Shown here piece by piece: positions 52,189-62,106 of a DNA stretch of 64,000 nucleotides. The first letter of the stretch is position 1, and each line of letters begins with the position of its first letter. The notes beneath the pieces were generated by a model that was given only the letters and a program-made list of their open reading frames with translations, was not told the origin of the DNA and ran no database searches. Made by a program: the position numbers and the translations under genes. Source of the DNA: Micromonospora inositola (GTDB lineage: Bacteria; Actinomycetota; Actinomycetes; Mycobacteriales; Micromonosporaceae); contig NZ_LT607754.1 of assembly GCF_900090285.1 (NCBI RefSeq), positions 2,914,001 to 2,978,000 on the forward strand. Direction: 5' to 3'.

Positions 52189-52237
52189 CCGCACGCGGTC
52201 CCAGGCGATCGGCAGGAGTCTCCCGTAGGGTGCGTTC

Positions 52238-52558
52238 GTGGAGCAGATCTGCGTGGTGACGACGGTGGTGGACGCGCGGTCGGTCGCGGACGTGCTGGCG
52301 GCCGCGGCCGTCGCCGGACGGTTGGCGGCGTGCGCCCAGGTCGGCGGGCAGGTGGACAGCACCTACTGGTGGCAGTCGGCGATCCAGACCACCCCCGAGT
52401 GGACGGTGCAGTTCAAGACCGCCCCGGACCGGGTGACCGCCCTGGTCGACCAGCTCCGCGCCAACCACCCGTACGAGGTGCCGGAGATCCTGGTGACCCG
52501 GGTGGAGAGCGGCAACCCCGACTACGCGACCTGGGTGCACGAACACAGCCGTCCCTAG
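52238..52558 (+). CDS. cutA: CutA1-type divalent ion tolerance protein
   Basis: 106 residues of the small trimeric ferredoxin-like CutA fold: CVVTTVVDARSVADVLAAAAVAGRLAACAQVGGQVDSTYWW, WTVQFKTAPDRV and NHPYEVPEILVTRVESGNPDYATWV, which are the family hallmarks. Biological role uncertain beyond metal-tolerance phenotypes in E. coli. TAGGGT at 52226-52231 ends 6 nt before GTG 52238 (leaderless). Confidence 0.92.
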   Translation: MEQICVVTTVVDARSVADVLAAAAVAGRLAACAQVGGQVDSTYWWQSAIQTTPEWTVQFKTAPDRVTALVDQLRANHPYEVPEILVTRVESGNPDYATWVHEHSRP

Positions 52559-52605
52559 GTACTCCTACTCTGGGCGGCCGGCCCCCCGGGCGCGATGCTG
52601 GCCGG

Positions 52606-55600
52606 GTGGAGAACACCGGCTACCCCTGCCCCGGCTGCGGCGCGCCCGCCGACCTCGCCTCCGGCTGCCCCGGCTGCGGTCGCCCGCCGTACCCGCCCGC
52701 CGCCGAGGTGGTCCGGCTGGACCGGGAGATCGCCGCGCTGGCCCCGGAGGTGGAGCGGGCCCGGGTGACGTACCAGGACCTGACGGCCCGGCTGGGCGCG
52801 GCACGGCAGCGCCGGACGCAGCTGGCCGCCCGGATCCGCCTGGAGATCCCGTCGCCGCAGCCGCGTCCCGTGCCACCCGTCCCGGCGCCGCCGTCGCCGG
52901 CCGTGGCCGGGCCCGGCCGGCCGGAGACCTCCACCCGGACCGTGCAGGGGCTGCTCTTCGTCCTCGGTGGACTCCTCCTCGGCACCGCGGCGATCGTCTT
53001 CACCGCCGTCGCCTGGGCGGCCGTCGGGGTGGCCGGCCGGGCACTGATCCTGGCCGCGGTCACCGTGCTCGCGCTGGCCGCGCCGCTGGTCGCGACCCGG
53101 CGTGGGCTGCGCGGCACGGCCGAGACGTTCGCCGCGGTGGGGCTGCTGCTGGTGCTCCTCGACGGGTACGCCGCCTGGACGGTGGACCTGTTCGGCGTGG
53201 CCGGCTGGCCGGGGACCCGGTACGCCGCGCTGGTCGGGGGGATCGGCGCGGCGGTGGCGGCCGGGTACGCGCGGCTGAGCTGGCTGACCGTGCCGTGGTT
53301 CGCGGCGTTGCTGGTCGCGCAGCCGGTGCTGCCGCTGGCCGCGGCGGCGGCCCGGCCGTCGGCCGCCGGGTGGGCGCTGGTCTGCACCGGGGTGGCGCTG
53401 GGCGATCTCGTGGTGGTGGTCGCCCTGCGTCCCCGGGTGCCGGCCGGGGCGTCCGGGCCGGGAATGCTCGTCGGCACCCCGGCGGTGGTCGCCGGGCGGG
53501 TCCTCGGCTGGCTCGGCCACGGGGTCGCGCTCGCCGCCGCCGCCGGCTGCGCGCTGGTGCCGCTGGCCCGGGGCCGGGCGGCCGGTACCCCGCTGCTGGC
53601 CGGCGGCCCGCTGCTGCTGGTGTCGGTCGCCCTGCTCGGCGGGGCACTGGCCGTGGGCGGCCGGACGTACCGGTTGGTCGCGGCCGGGCTGCTGGTGCCG
53701 ATGCTCGCCACCGCGCTGCTCCGGCCGGTGGCCGAGCTGCGTCCGGGGCTGCTGCTGTTCGCGGCCGGGTCGGTGGTGGCCGTACTGGCCGGGGCGGTCC
53801 GCGTGCTGCCGGGGCGGCTTCGTACCGGGCCACGGGTGGGGGCGCTGGTGGTGGCCGGTGGGCTGGCGCAGGTGGCCACGCTGGCCACGGTCGTGCTCGC
53901 CGGCGGTGCGGTCCTCCGGTCGCTGCCGCCGTGGCACGGCGCTGCGGCCGGGCCGGCGCCGCACTGGGGGTGGCAGCTGCCGGTCGCCGTGCTGCTGACC
54001 GCCGCGGCGGTGGCCCTGCTGCTGCCCCGGGCCACCCGGCCGGTCGTCGCGGGGGGTGGGGCGCTGGCCGTGCTGGCCGCCCCGGCGGTCGCGGCCACCC
54101 CGTGGCCCGTGGTGGTGGCGGCCGACCTGCTGGCGGCCACCGTGCTGGTGGCGTCCGCCGTGCTCCGGCCGCGCCGGCGGTACGCGACCGTGCTCGTCCC
54201 GGCCCTCGGCGGGGCCGTCCTGCTCGGCCACGGCCTGCTGGTCGGGCTCGCCAATCCCGCCGGGGCGGGAGCGGCGCTCGCCGTCGTGGCCGCGGCGGGC
54301 GCCCTGGTGGCGGCCCGGGGCCGGCGGGGCGCCGGCGTCCAGCCCACCGTCGGCGGGGTGGCGCTGGCCGCGGCGGTGCTCGCCGTGCCGGCGGGGGTGG
54401 CCGTCGGGCTGATCGCCGCCGGGGCGCCGCCCTGGTGGCAGCTGCGCGGGGCGTTCGCCGCCGTCGGGGTGCTGGTGTTCGGGGTCCTCGCCGTCCGTCG
54501 ACAGTGGCCGGACCTGCTCGGGTACGCCTCGACCGGGTTCGCCGCCGCGCTCGCGCTGGTCGGGGCCGCGCCGCTGGTCGTGCCGGGGGCCGAGCGGGTG
54601 TCGCTCTACGCCACGCTGGGCGTGCTGCTGGCGCTGGCCGTCGGCGGAGGTGCCCGGCCGGGCATCGCCCCGCGCCTGGTCGGGGCCGGACTGTCCGGGC
54701 TGGCGCTGCTCGCCGTCGCGCCGGTCACCCTGCGGGTCCTCGTCGACCTGCCGGTCCCGGCCTGGTCCGGGGTGCCCGCCGTGGACCAGGTGCCGGGTGC
54801 CGGCGGCGCCGGCCTGACCCTGCTGCTGCTCGGGGCCGCCGCGGCGGCGTACGCCCGGGTCGTGCGCGGCGGGCGGTGGGTGCCGGCGCTGGCCGGGCTG
54901 CCGTTCGGCGCGGCCGGGCTGCCGGTGCTGCTGGTGGCGGCCGGCGCGCCCTGGCCGGTGGCGCCGGCGGTGGCGTTCGGCGTCGGACTGGCCGCGCTGC
55001 TGGCCCCCGCGCTCGCCGCGCCGCGCCCGCCCCTGCTCCCGGTGACGCTGCCGGTCGGGCTGGCGCTGACCGTCCCGGGGCTGGGCGGACTGCTCGCCAC
55101 CCGGGCCGGGACGCTCGCCGGCCTGGGTGCGCTGGTGGTGGCCGCGGCCGTCGTCGGCGCGGTCGGGCGGCACGCCGACACCCGGCTGGCCGGCTGGCTG
55201 TCGGGTGTGCTGGCGGCGGCCGGCTTCGCGGTGACCGCGGCGCTGGCCGGCGGCCTGCCACTGCGTACCGCCGCCTTCGGGGTGCTGGCGGTGGCGGTGC
55301 TGGTCCTGTTCGCCGCGCCGGCCCTCACCGCCCGCGAGGGCCGCGTCGGAGCGGCGCTGGCGGCCGGCCGGTCGGCGACCGGACGCGGCCCGGCGCTCGC
55401 GGTGGCGCTGGAGGCGGCCGCCCAGGCGGTCGCGGTGCTGGCGCTGCTGCTGGCCGGCGGCGCGCTGCGGCACGCGGCGGCGGTCTGCGCGCTCTGGGGC
55501 GTGGCCGTCGCGCTCCGGGTGCTGCGGCGGGGCGAGCCGACCTCCCGGCGCTGGGTCCTCGCCGGCGTCGCGGGCGGCAGCGAGCTGCTCGGGGGGTGGC

Positions 55601-56055
55601 TGCTGCTGGTCGCCGGCGGGGTGGCGCTGCTGGAGGCGTACACGGTGCCGGCGGCCGGGCTGGCCCTCGCCGCCGGCCTGGTGGCGCTGCGTACCCGGGC
55701 CGGGCTGAACAGCTGGCTGGCGCTCGGCCCGGGGCTGGCCGCGGCGCTGCTGCCCAGCCTGGTCTCGGTGCTGGTGGCGGCGGATCCGCAGCCCTGGCGG
55801 CGGCTGGCGCTCGGCGTCGTCGCGCTCGGCGCGGTGCTCGCCGGGGCGGTCCGGCGCTGGCAGGCGCCGGTCCTGCTGGGCGCGGCCACCCTCGTCCCGC
55901 TCGCGCTGCACGAGCTGGCCCGCGGCTGGGACCTGCTGCCTCGGTGGATCTACCTGGGTCTCGGCGGGTTGGCGCTGATCGCGCTTGCCGCGACCTACGA
56001 GCGGCGCCGGCGGGACCTGGCCCGGCTGCGGATCATGGTCGGCCGGATGAGCTGA
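52606..56055 (+). CDS. Giant polytopic membrane protein with N-terminal zinc ribbon (SCO7613-like)
   Basis: 1149 residues. The N-terminus has paired CPGCG knuckles (YPCPGCGAPADLASGCPGCGRPP), then a coiled-coil helix (VVRLDREIAALAPEVERARVTYQDLTARLGAARQRR) and a Pro-rich linker. From about residue 115 to the end there are some thirty hydrophobic helices of Ala/Val/Leu/Gly character with few charged residues. The family is known in actinobacteria only by conserved C-terminal region names; function unknown. GATGCT-N6-GTG indicates a leaderless start. GC-extreme, with full-length open frames on the opposite strand. Confidence 0.85.
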   Translation: MENTGYPCPGCGAPADLASGCPGCGRPPYPPAAEVVRLDREIAALAPEVERARVTYQDLTARLGAARQRRTQLAARIRLEIPSPQPRPVPPVPAPPSPAVAGPGRPETSTRTVQGLLFVLGGLLLGTAAIVFTAVAWAAVGVAGRALILAAVTVLALAAPLVATRRGLRGTAETFAAVGLLLVLLDGYAAWTVDLFGVAGWPGTRYAALVGGIGAAVAAGYARLSWLTVPWFAALLVAQPVLPLAAAAARPSAAGWALVCTGVALGDLVVVVALRPRVPAGASGPGMLVGTPAVVAGRVLGWLGHGVALAAAAGCALVPLARGRAAGTPLLAGGPLLLVSVALLGGALAVGGRTYRLVAAGLLVPMLATALLRPVAELRPGLLLFAAGSVVAVLAGAVRVLPGRLRTGPRVGALVVAGGLAQVATLATVVLAGGAVLRSLPPWHGAAAGPAPHWGWQLPVAVLLTAAAVALLLPRATRPVVAGGGALAVLAAPAVAATPWPVVVAADLLAATVLVASAVLRPRRRYATVLVPALGGAVLLGHGLLVGLANPAGAGAALAVVAAAGALVAARGRRGAGVQPTVGGVALAAAVLAVPAGVAVGLIAAGAPPWWQLRGAFAAVGVLVFGVLAVRRQWPDLLGYASTGFAAALALVGAAPLVVPGAERVSLYATLGVLLALAVGGGARPGIAPRLVGAGLSGLALLAVAPVTLRVLVDLPVPAWSGVPAVDQVPGAGGAGLTLLLLGAAAAAYARVVRGGRWVPALAGLPFGAAGLPVLLVAAGAPWPVAPAVAFGVGLAALLAPALAAPRPPLLPVTLPVGLALTVPGLGGLLATRAGTLAGLGALVVAAAVVGAVGRHADTRLAGWLSGVLAAAGFAVTAALAGGLPLRTAAFGVLAVAVLVLFAAPALTAREGRVGAALAAGRSATGRGPALAVALEAAAQAVAVLALLLAGGALRHAAAVCALWGVAVALRVLRRGEPTSRRWVLAGVAGGSELLGGWLLLVAGGVALLEAYTVPAAGLALAAGLVALRTRAGLNSWLALGPGLAAALLPSLVSVLVAADPQPWRRLALGVVALGAVLAGAVRRWQAPVLLGAATLVPLALHELARGWDLLPRWIYLGLGGLALIALAATYERRRRDLARLRIMVGRMS

Positions 56056-56180
56056 GGTAGGGCCAGCCCCACCCCCAGCTCGGGGGGGTACGGTATTACT
56101 CAGCGCAACCGTGCCGACCAGAATCGGTACGCGGGCCCGCCGCCTGGCGGGGCCACACGACCGAGGAACGGGGAGCGCAG

Positions 56181-57233
56181 ATGACTTCTTCGACGCTGGC
56201 GGCACCACCGGCAGGGCGGGGCAGTGATTACGCACGGTTGTCCCGCCGGGTCGCCGAGACCGGCCTCTTCGCCCGCCGCCCGGTCGGGTACGCGGTGCGG
56301 ATCGTGCTCACCCTGGGCGCCTTCCTGGCCGGGTGGGCGGTGCTGGTCGCGGTCGGCGACTCCTGGGCGCAGCTGCTGGTCGCGGTCGGGATGGCGGTGG
56401 CCACCACCCAGCTGGCGTTCCTCGGGCACGATGCCGGACACCGGCAGATGTTCCGCCGGCGCGGTCACAGCGAGGTGGCCGGGCTGATCGCCGGCAACCT
56501 CGCCGTCGGGCTCAGCTACGGCTGGTGGGTCGACAAGCACAACCGGCACCACGCCAACCCCAATCACGAGGACGAGGACCCGGACGTCGGGGCGGGCGCG
56601 CTGGTCTGGACGTACGAGCAGGCGGCGGCGACCCGCGGCTTCGGCCGCTGGCTGGCCCGGCGGCAGGCGTGGCTGTTCTTCCCGATGCTGCTGCTGGAGG
56701 GGCTGGCGCTGCACGTCGCCAGCGTCCGGGCGCTGACCAGCCGGGAGCCGGACGGGCGCTGGACCACCCCGGTCCGGCACCGGGCGGTCGAGGCGCTGCT
56801 GCTCGGCGCGCACGCGGTCGGCTACCTCGGGCTGGTGTTCACCGTCATGTCGCCGGGGAAGGCGCTGCTCTTCGTCGCCGTCCACCAGGGTCTCTGGGGG
56901 TTCTACATGGGCTGCGCGTTCGCCCCCAACCACAAGGGCATGCCGATGCCGTCCGCGGACGACGACCTCGACTTCCTGCGTAAGCAGGTGCTCACCTCGC
57001 GCAACGTGCGCGGCGGCCGGTTGGTCGACGCGGCGCTCGGCGCGTTGAACTACCAGATCGAGCACCACCTGTTCCCGAACATGCCCCGGGCCAACCTGCG
57101 GCGGGCACGGCCGATCGTCCGGGCGTACTGCGCGGAGCACGGCATCGGGTACGCGGAGACCGGGCTGGTCGAGTCGTATCGGCAGGCGCTGGCCCACCTG
57201 CACGAGGTCGGCCGCCCGCTGCGCGACCGGTGA
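56181..57233 (+). CDS. Membrane fatty-acid desaturase (acyl-CoA/acyl-lipid type)
   Basis: 350 residues, four main TM helices and the three histidine boxes of the diiron centre: HDAGH (83-87), HNRHH (120-124) and QIEHH (292-296, QIEHHLFPNMP). The Gln in the third box is typical of front-end or linoleoyl-type desaturases, and the protein resembles mycobacterial DesA3-type enzymes. GGGGAG 5 nt before ATG 56181. Electron donors are not encoded adjacent. Produces unsaturated acyl chains in the membrane. Confidence 0.9.
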   Translation: MTSSTLAAPPAGRGSDYARLSRRVAETGLFARRPVGYAVRIVLTLGAFLAGWAVLVAVGDSWAQLLVAVGMAVATTQLAFLGHDAGHRQMFRRRGHSEVAGLIAGNLAVGLSYGWWVDKHNRHHANPNHEDEDPDVGAGALVWTYEQAAATRGFGRWLARRQAWLFFPMLLLEGLALHVASVRALTSREPDGRWTTPVRHRAVEALLLGAHAVGYLGLVFTVMSPGKALLFVAVHQGLWGFYMGCAFAPNHKGMPMPSADDDLDFLRKQVLTSRNVRGGRLVDAALGALNYQIEHHLFPNMPRANLRRARPIVRAYCAEHGIGYAETGLVESYRQALAHLHEVGRPLRDR

Positions 57234-57320
57234 CCCGTTCGCCGGCCGCCGCCCTGCTCACCGGCGTGCCCGGCGGTGGCGGGGCGGGGCTCCGGTAGGC
57301 CCTCCCGGTAGGGTCGACGC

Positions 57321-57614
57321 ATGGCAGACCTGCTCACCGCCGAGGCGGTACGAGACGAGCTGGGCGGGCTGGCGGACTGGTCGGGTGACCCGGCCGGGAT
57401 CAGCCGCACCGTTGAGCTGGGCAGTTTCCCGGCGGCCGTCGCGGTGGTCGACCGGGTCGCCGCGGCGGCCGAGGAACTCGACCACCACCCCGACATCGAC
57501 ATCCGATGGCGGACCCTGACCTTCCGTTGCGTCACGCACTCGGCCGGTGGGGTGACCCACCGTGATTTCGCGTTGGCCCGGCGGATCGACGACATCGTCC
57601 GGAGCGCCCGATGA
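57321..57614 (+). CDS. Pterin-4a-carbinolamine dehydratase-like protein
   Basis: 97 residues. The PCD/DCoH motif EELDHHPDIDIRWRTLTFRCVTHSAGGVTHRDFALARRID (H-H-P...H) is intact, so activity on 4a-hydroxytetrahydropterin is plausible. Actinobacteria often encode such proteins without a phenylalanine hydroxylase; other roles in pterin or RNA metabolism are possible. TAGGGT at 57309-57314 ends 6 nt before ATG 57321 (leaderless). The stop overlaps the FHA gene start (ATGA). Confidence 0.92.
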   Translation: MADLLTAEAVRDELGGLADWSGDPAGISRTVELGSFPAAVAVVDRVAAAAEELDHHPDIDIRWRTLTFRCVTHSAGGVTHRDFALARRIDDIVRSAR

Positions 57615-58759
57615 GATTCGAGATCAGCAAGGTGCTGGACGCCATCGAGGGTCGGGTCTGCACCGACCCGTCGCTGGCCCGTGCCGTGGTGGACCTGGCC
57701 GAGGTGATCCGCTGGCAGGACCTCGACGCCGGCCGGCCGGCCAGCCTGCTTCGGCTCGGCATGGTGATCGACGCGCTGGCCCGCCAGTTGGAGGAGGACA
57801 GCGTCCCGGTCTACGCGATCGTGCACCGGGCCCTGCTCTCCGACGCCGACCTGACCTCCAACGAGCGGATGGTGGTCCGCCGCTGGGCGGACGACGGCCT
57901 GGTCGAAGTGTTGGACAACCCGGGCGACCGGATGCTGGAGGTCGCCGACCTGCTCGGCCTGCCGGTGCTCAGCCGGGTCCGCTTCGACGGGCTGGGCGGC
58001 CGGTGGCCATGGCTCGGGCAGGCCGGGCGGGTGCTCGCCCCGGTGCCCGGCGCGGGCGGGCCGGTCTTCATCGCGCACGTCGGGGGCGGGCAGAGCCCGG
58101 CCACCGGCACCCGGTCGTCGGTGGGCGCGAAGCTGCTCGGCCGGCAGTGGCGCTGCCCCGAGCCGGGCTGCGCGCTCTTCGGCGGTGGTGGGGGCGGTGG
58201 CGCCTTCGCCGACCTGGCCCGGGTGGACCGCGCCCCGGCCGGGCAGCCGCCGCCCACGCTCCGGGGTGGCGTGCCGACCTGCCCCCGGCACGGCGCCCGG
58301 CTCGGCGACGCCGGGCCGCGGCCGCGTACGGAGGTGCTGGCGGTCCGGATCGGTGGGCTGGTCCGCCGCCGGTTCGTGCTCACCGAGACCCAGCCGGTGC
58401 TGGTCGGGCGGGCCCCGGAACAGACAGGCGGGATCACGCTCGGCCAGTGGCTCAACGACGAGTCGCGGCGCTGGATCAGCCGCAACCACGTGCGCCTCGA
58501 GCTGCGGGTCGGCGAGGTGATCGTGACCGACACCAGCACCAACGGCTCGGGCATCCGGCCGGCCGGCTCGATGGCCGAGCCGGACCGGCTCCCGCTCGCC
58601 CCGCAGCAGTCCCGGGTGCTGGCGGAGGGCGACATCGTCGAGCTCTACCCCGGCGTGCAGATCGCCCGCGCCGACGAGCTGCCCAGCGGCGCCCCGTTCA
58701 CGCCCACCTCGGTGATGGCGGAGGCCCCCACCATGGCCATGCGGCTGCCACGTCCCTGA
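57611..58759 (+). CDS. FHA-domain protein coupled to the pterin dehydratase
   Basis: 382 residues. An uncharacterised helical N-terminus (1-130), a middle with cysteine pairs (RCPEPGC ... TCPRHG, possible zinc site) around a run of seven glycines (GGGGGGG), and a C-terminal FHA domain (about 255-350) with VLVGRAPEQ, RWISRNHVRLEL and TDTSTNGSGI, the phosphothreonine-binding Arg, Ser-Arg-Asn-His and Asn-Gly residues. It likely docks to a Ser/Thr-kinase substrate; none is encoded nearby. ATG 57611 overlaps the PCD stop. Confidence 0.87.
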   Translation: MRFEISKVLDAIEGRVCTDPSLARAVVDLAEVIRWQDLDAGRPASLLRLGMVIDALARQLEEDSVPVYAIVHRALLSDADLTSNERMVVRRWADDGLVEVLDNPGDRMLEVADLLGLPVLSRVRFDGLGGRWPWLGQAGRVLAPVPGAGGPVFIAHVGGGQSPATGTRSSVGAKLLGRQWRCPEPGCALFGGGGGGGAFADLARVDRAPAGQPPPTLRGGVPTCPRHGARLGDAGPRPRTEVLAVRIGGLVRRRFVLTETQPVLVGRAPEQTGGITLGQWLNDESRRWISRNHVRLELRVGEVIVTDTSTNGSGIRPAGSMAEPDRLPLAPQQSRVLAEGDIVELYPGVQIARADELPSGAPFTPTSVMAEAPTMAMRLPRP

Positions 58760-58769
58760 GGCCGACGAC

Positions 58770-58806
58770 GAAGGGCGCCGGGACCGTCACGGTCCCGGCG
58801 CCCTTC
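58770..58806. terminator. Perfect 17-bp hairpin between FHA gene and rocD
   Basis: GAAGGGCGCCGGGACCG (58770-58786), loop TCA, and its exact complement (58790-58806), between convergent genes. Serves both strands. Confidence 0.88.
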
Positions 58807-58817
58807 CGCGTACGAGG

Positions 58818-60028
<1,211 letters not shown>

Positions 60029-60032
<4 letters not shown>

Positions 60033-60850
60033 TTGCTTGCCCTTCCCTGACGGAGTCGCAACGTGCAGCACTTCGGTCCGCCGCCGGCCTTGCGCAGCTC
60101 GGACAGGTCGATCCCGATCGTCTCGTAGCCCCGGTCGCGCAGCTTGGCGGCCAGCTCGGTGGCCTGCGCGGGCAGCACCACGTGCTCACCGTCGCTGACC
60201 GCGTTCAGCCCCAGCACCTCGGCGTCGGCCATGGTGGCGTGGATCGCGTCCGGGAAGAGCCGGCGCAGCACCGCCTGGCTGCCGGGCGAGAACGCCTCCG
60301 GCAGGTACGCCACGGTCCGCTCGTCGAGCACGGTCAGCGCGGTGTCCAGGTGGTAGAAGCGCGGGTCCACCAGCTGCATGGTGATCACCGGGTAGCCGAA
60401 GACCTCCTGCAGCTGCGCGTGCGAGGCGTGCGCGGTGCGGAAGCCGGTGCCGGCCAGCAGGTGGTCGCCGACCAGCAGGACGTCGCCCTCACCCTCGTTG
60501 ACGTGCTTCGGGTCGTACATCTCGAAGCCGGCGGCCTCGAACCAGGCGCGGTACGCGGGGGCCTCGTCGGCGCGCTGCGGGTCGCGGAACTGCACCGCCA
60601 TCGCCTTGCCGTCGATCACCGTGCCGCCGTTGGCGGCGAAGACCATGTCCGGCAGGCCGGCGACCGGGTCGACCAGCTCGACCTCGTGGCCCAGGTCCAG
60701 GTACGTCTGCCGGAGCTGCTCCCACTGCCGGATCGCCAGGTCGGCGTCGACCGGGGCGGTCGGGTCCATCCACGGGTTGATCGCGTAGTCGACGGCGAAG
60801 TACGTCGGCCGGCACATCAGGAAACGCTGCCTGGTGGCGTCCATCGTCAT
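60029..60850 (-). CDS. ddaH: Dimethylarginine dimethylaminohydrolase / arginine deiminase-fold hydrolase
   Basis: 273 residues of the guanidino-group-modifying fold: FLMCRPTYFAVDYAINPWMD, LPDMVFAANGGTVIDGKAM, GEGDVLLVGDHLLAGTGFRTAHASH, FYHLDTALTVLDERTVAYLPEAF (catalytic His) and the C-terminal GPKCCTLRLRQ with the nucleophilic Cys. Generates citrulline, or ornithine-type products in relatives. ATG 60850 and ATG 60844 are both possible; AGGACA spacing favours 60844. Operon with rocD. Confidence 0.9.
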
Positions 60851-61039
60851 TGTCCTGCTCCCAGCGGTCGGGCGCGCCCGGCCACCGTGGCCCACGGGCT
60901 GGCGCCGTTGGTCAACGGTATGCGGCCCGAGGCGACGACATCCACCGTCGGAAGTTGCGTTGGCCGCCGGATCGTTGCGTCTGAGGCTGGCAGTCCGACG
61001 ATTCATTGCGTCGGGCCGATCATCAGGCCCCGGACGCAC
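60851..61039 (-). promoter_or_regulatory. ddaH upstream region with three TTGCGT repeats
   Basis: TTGCGT occurs at 60955-60960, 60975-60980 and 61006-61011 (ACGCAA in the ddaH direction), 20 and 31 bp apart, i.e. about two and three helical turns. The two distal copies share longer similarity (GACGCAA-GA-CG-CGG). TACCGT on the minus strand at 60915-60920 may be the -10. This spacing suits an Lrp/AsnC-type regulator, none of which is encoded here. Confidence 0.5.
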
Positions 61040-61068
61040 TTCGGGGGCGGCGAATCGCCGCCCCCGAA
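61040..61068. terminator. Hairpin downstream of the acidic membrane-protein gene
   Basis: TTCGGGGGCGGCG (61040-61052), loop AAT, CGCCGCCCCCGAA (61056-61068): a perfect 13-bp stem on the 3' side of the 61147-61878 gene. The ~75 bases between it and that stop contain nothing recognisable. Confidence 0.75.
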
Positions 61069-61146
61069 AGAGGATGTGCCCGGCCGGTGAACCACCGGAG
61101 CTGGTCGGGCGTGCCGACGCACCGCCGGCGAGCCGGAAAATGCCCG

Positions 61147-61878
61147 TCAGAACACGCCGGCAAACTGTGAGTCAAGCCACTCGCGGAACCGGCCCACCCA
61201 GTCGCCGTCAGTGGTCGGCCAGTCGAACTGGCCGGTCAGCGCCACGATGCCGAGCACCACGGCGGCGAGACCGACCAGGATGCCGATCAGCGCGTCGGTC
61301 TTGCCGGCGATGTGCCGGCGGCGGGTGGCCATCAGACCCAGCACGGCGAGGACCGCGCCGACCGCGCCGAGCCCGACGCCGTACCCGGCGAGGGTGCCGG
61401 TGAGCACGAAGAGCGCGCCGACCACCGAGACGATCAGGCCGAGCGTGGCCAGCAGGCTGGCCCGGGGCTTCGGGCCTACGGCGACCGGTTCGGCGCGGTC
61501 GTCGAGGTCGGCGCGGTCCCGGTCCACCGGCACCGGCCGCTCCACCGACCGGTCGCGGCTCCGGTCCAGGTCGACGGTCCGCTCCCGGGCAGGGTCCGGA
61601 CTCACCACGGCGCCGGCCCGCGGGGTGTCCGCGCCCACCGGCCGTACGGTGGCGGCCCGCGCGGTCGCCGCCCGTTGCTCCGCGTCCGGGACGCGGTCGC
61701 CGTCGGTGGCGGTGCTCCGGGACGTCGCCCGGTCGTCGTCCCGGTCGGCGACCACCGGCCGTCCCGCCGTGCCGTCCACCCGGTCCGGCGACGCGACGTC
61801 GTCCCGCTCGTCGACGCGCCCGTCGCCGTTCACGTCCTCGTTCTGCGCCGTTCCGTTGCGGCGCGACTGAATCTTCAC
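61147..61878 (-). CDS. Membrane protein with acidic disordered N-terminus and dockerin-like Ca motif
   Basis: 243 residues. Residues 1-140 are Asp/Arg-rich and low complexity; at the start lies DVNGDGRVDERDD, a DxNxDGxxxxxDD calcium-loop pattern like dockerin or EF-hand repeats. Three TM helices follow (LLATLGLIVSVVGALFVLTGTLAG, GAVGAVLAVLGLMATR, ALIGILVGLAAVVLGIVALTG) and a short amphipathic tail (WVGRFREWLDSQFAGVF). A perfect AGGAGGT precedes GTG 61878 by five nt, one of the strongest ribosome sites in the window. Function unknown. Confidence 0.8.
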   Translation of the reverse strand: MKIQSRRNGTAQNEDVNGDGRVDERDDVASPDRVDGTAGRPVVADRDDDRATSRSTATDGDRVPDAEQRAATARAATVRPVGADTPRAGAVVSPDPARERTVDLDRSRDRSVERPVPVDRDRADLDDRAEPVAVGPKPRASLLATLGLIVSVVGALFVLTGTLAGYGVGLGAVGAVLAVLGLMATRRRHIAGKTDALIGILVGLAAVVLGIVALTGQFDWPTTDGDWVGRFREWLDSQFAGVF

Positions 61879-62106
61879 TGCACACCTCCTGGTCAAGGGC
61901 GTGGAGGCCACGGAAGCGCAGTGGCAGCCACGCGTGACGGACAGGATGTACCCCGTCGCCGAGTCGCCGACACCCATCGACGGATCGCCCGGCCTGCCGG
62001 TCGGCCCCGGTGGCGCGGGCACCGGGCGCCGGCCGGCCCCGAGCGACCCGGATCGCGCGGCGGTCGGCCTCCGCGGGCGGGTCGACGCCGGGCTACCGTT
62101 GCCGGC
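61879..62106. other. Divergent promoter region before the Nei gene
   Basis: 228 bases between divergent genes. TACCGT (62094-62099) serves the glycosylase gene. No further gene or clear operator was found. Confidence 0.4.

Noticed and set aside
52555..56235. 1226-codon antisense frame and a 921-codon alternate frame over the giant membrane protein
   Set aside because: They encode Arg/Gly/Gln/Pro-rich sequence without helices or motifs; the sense frame has a zinc ribbon and regular TM helices, and a leaderless start.
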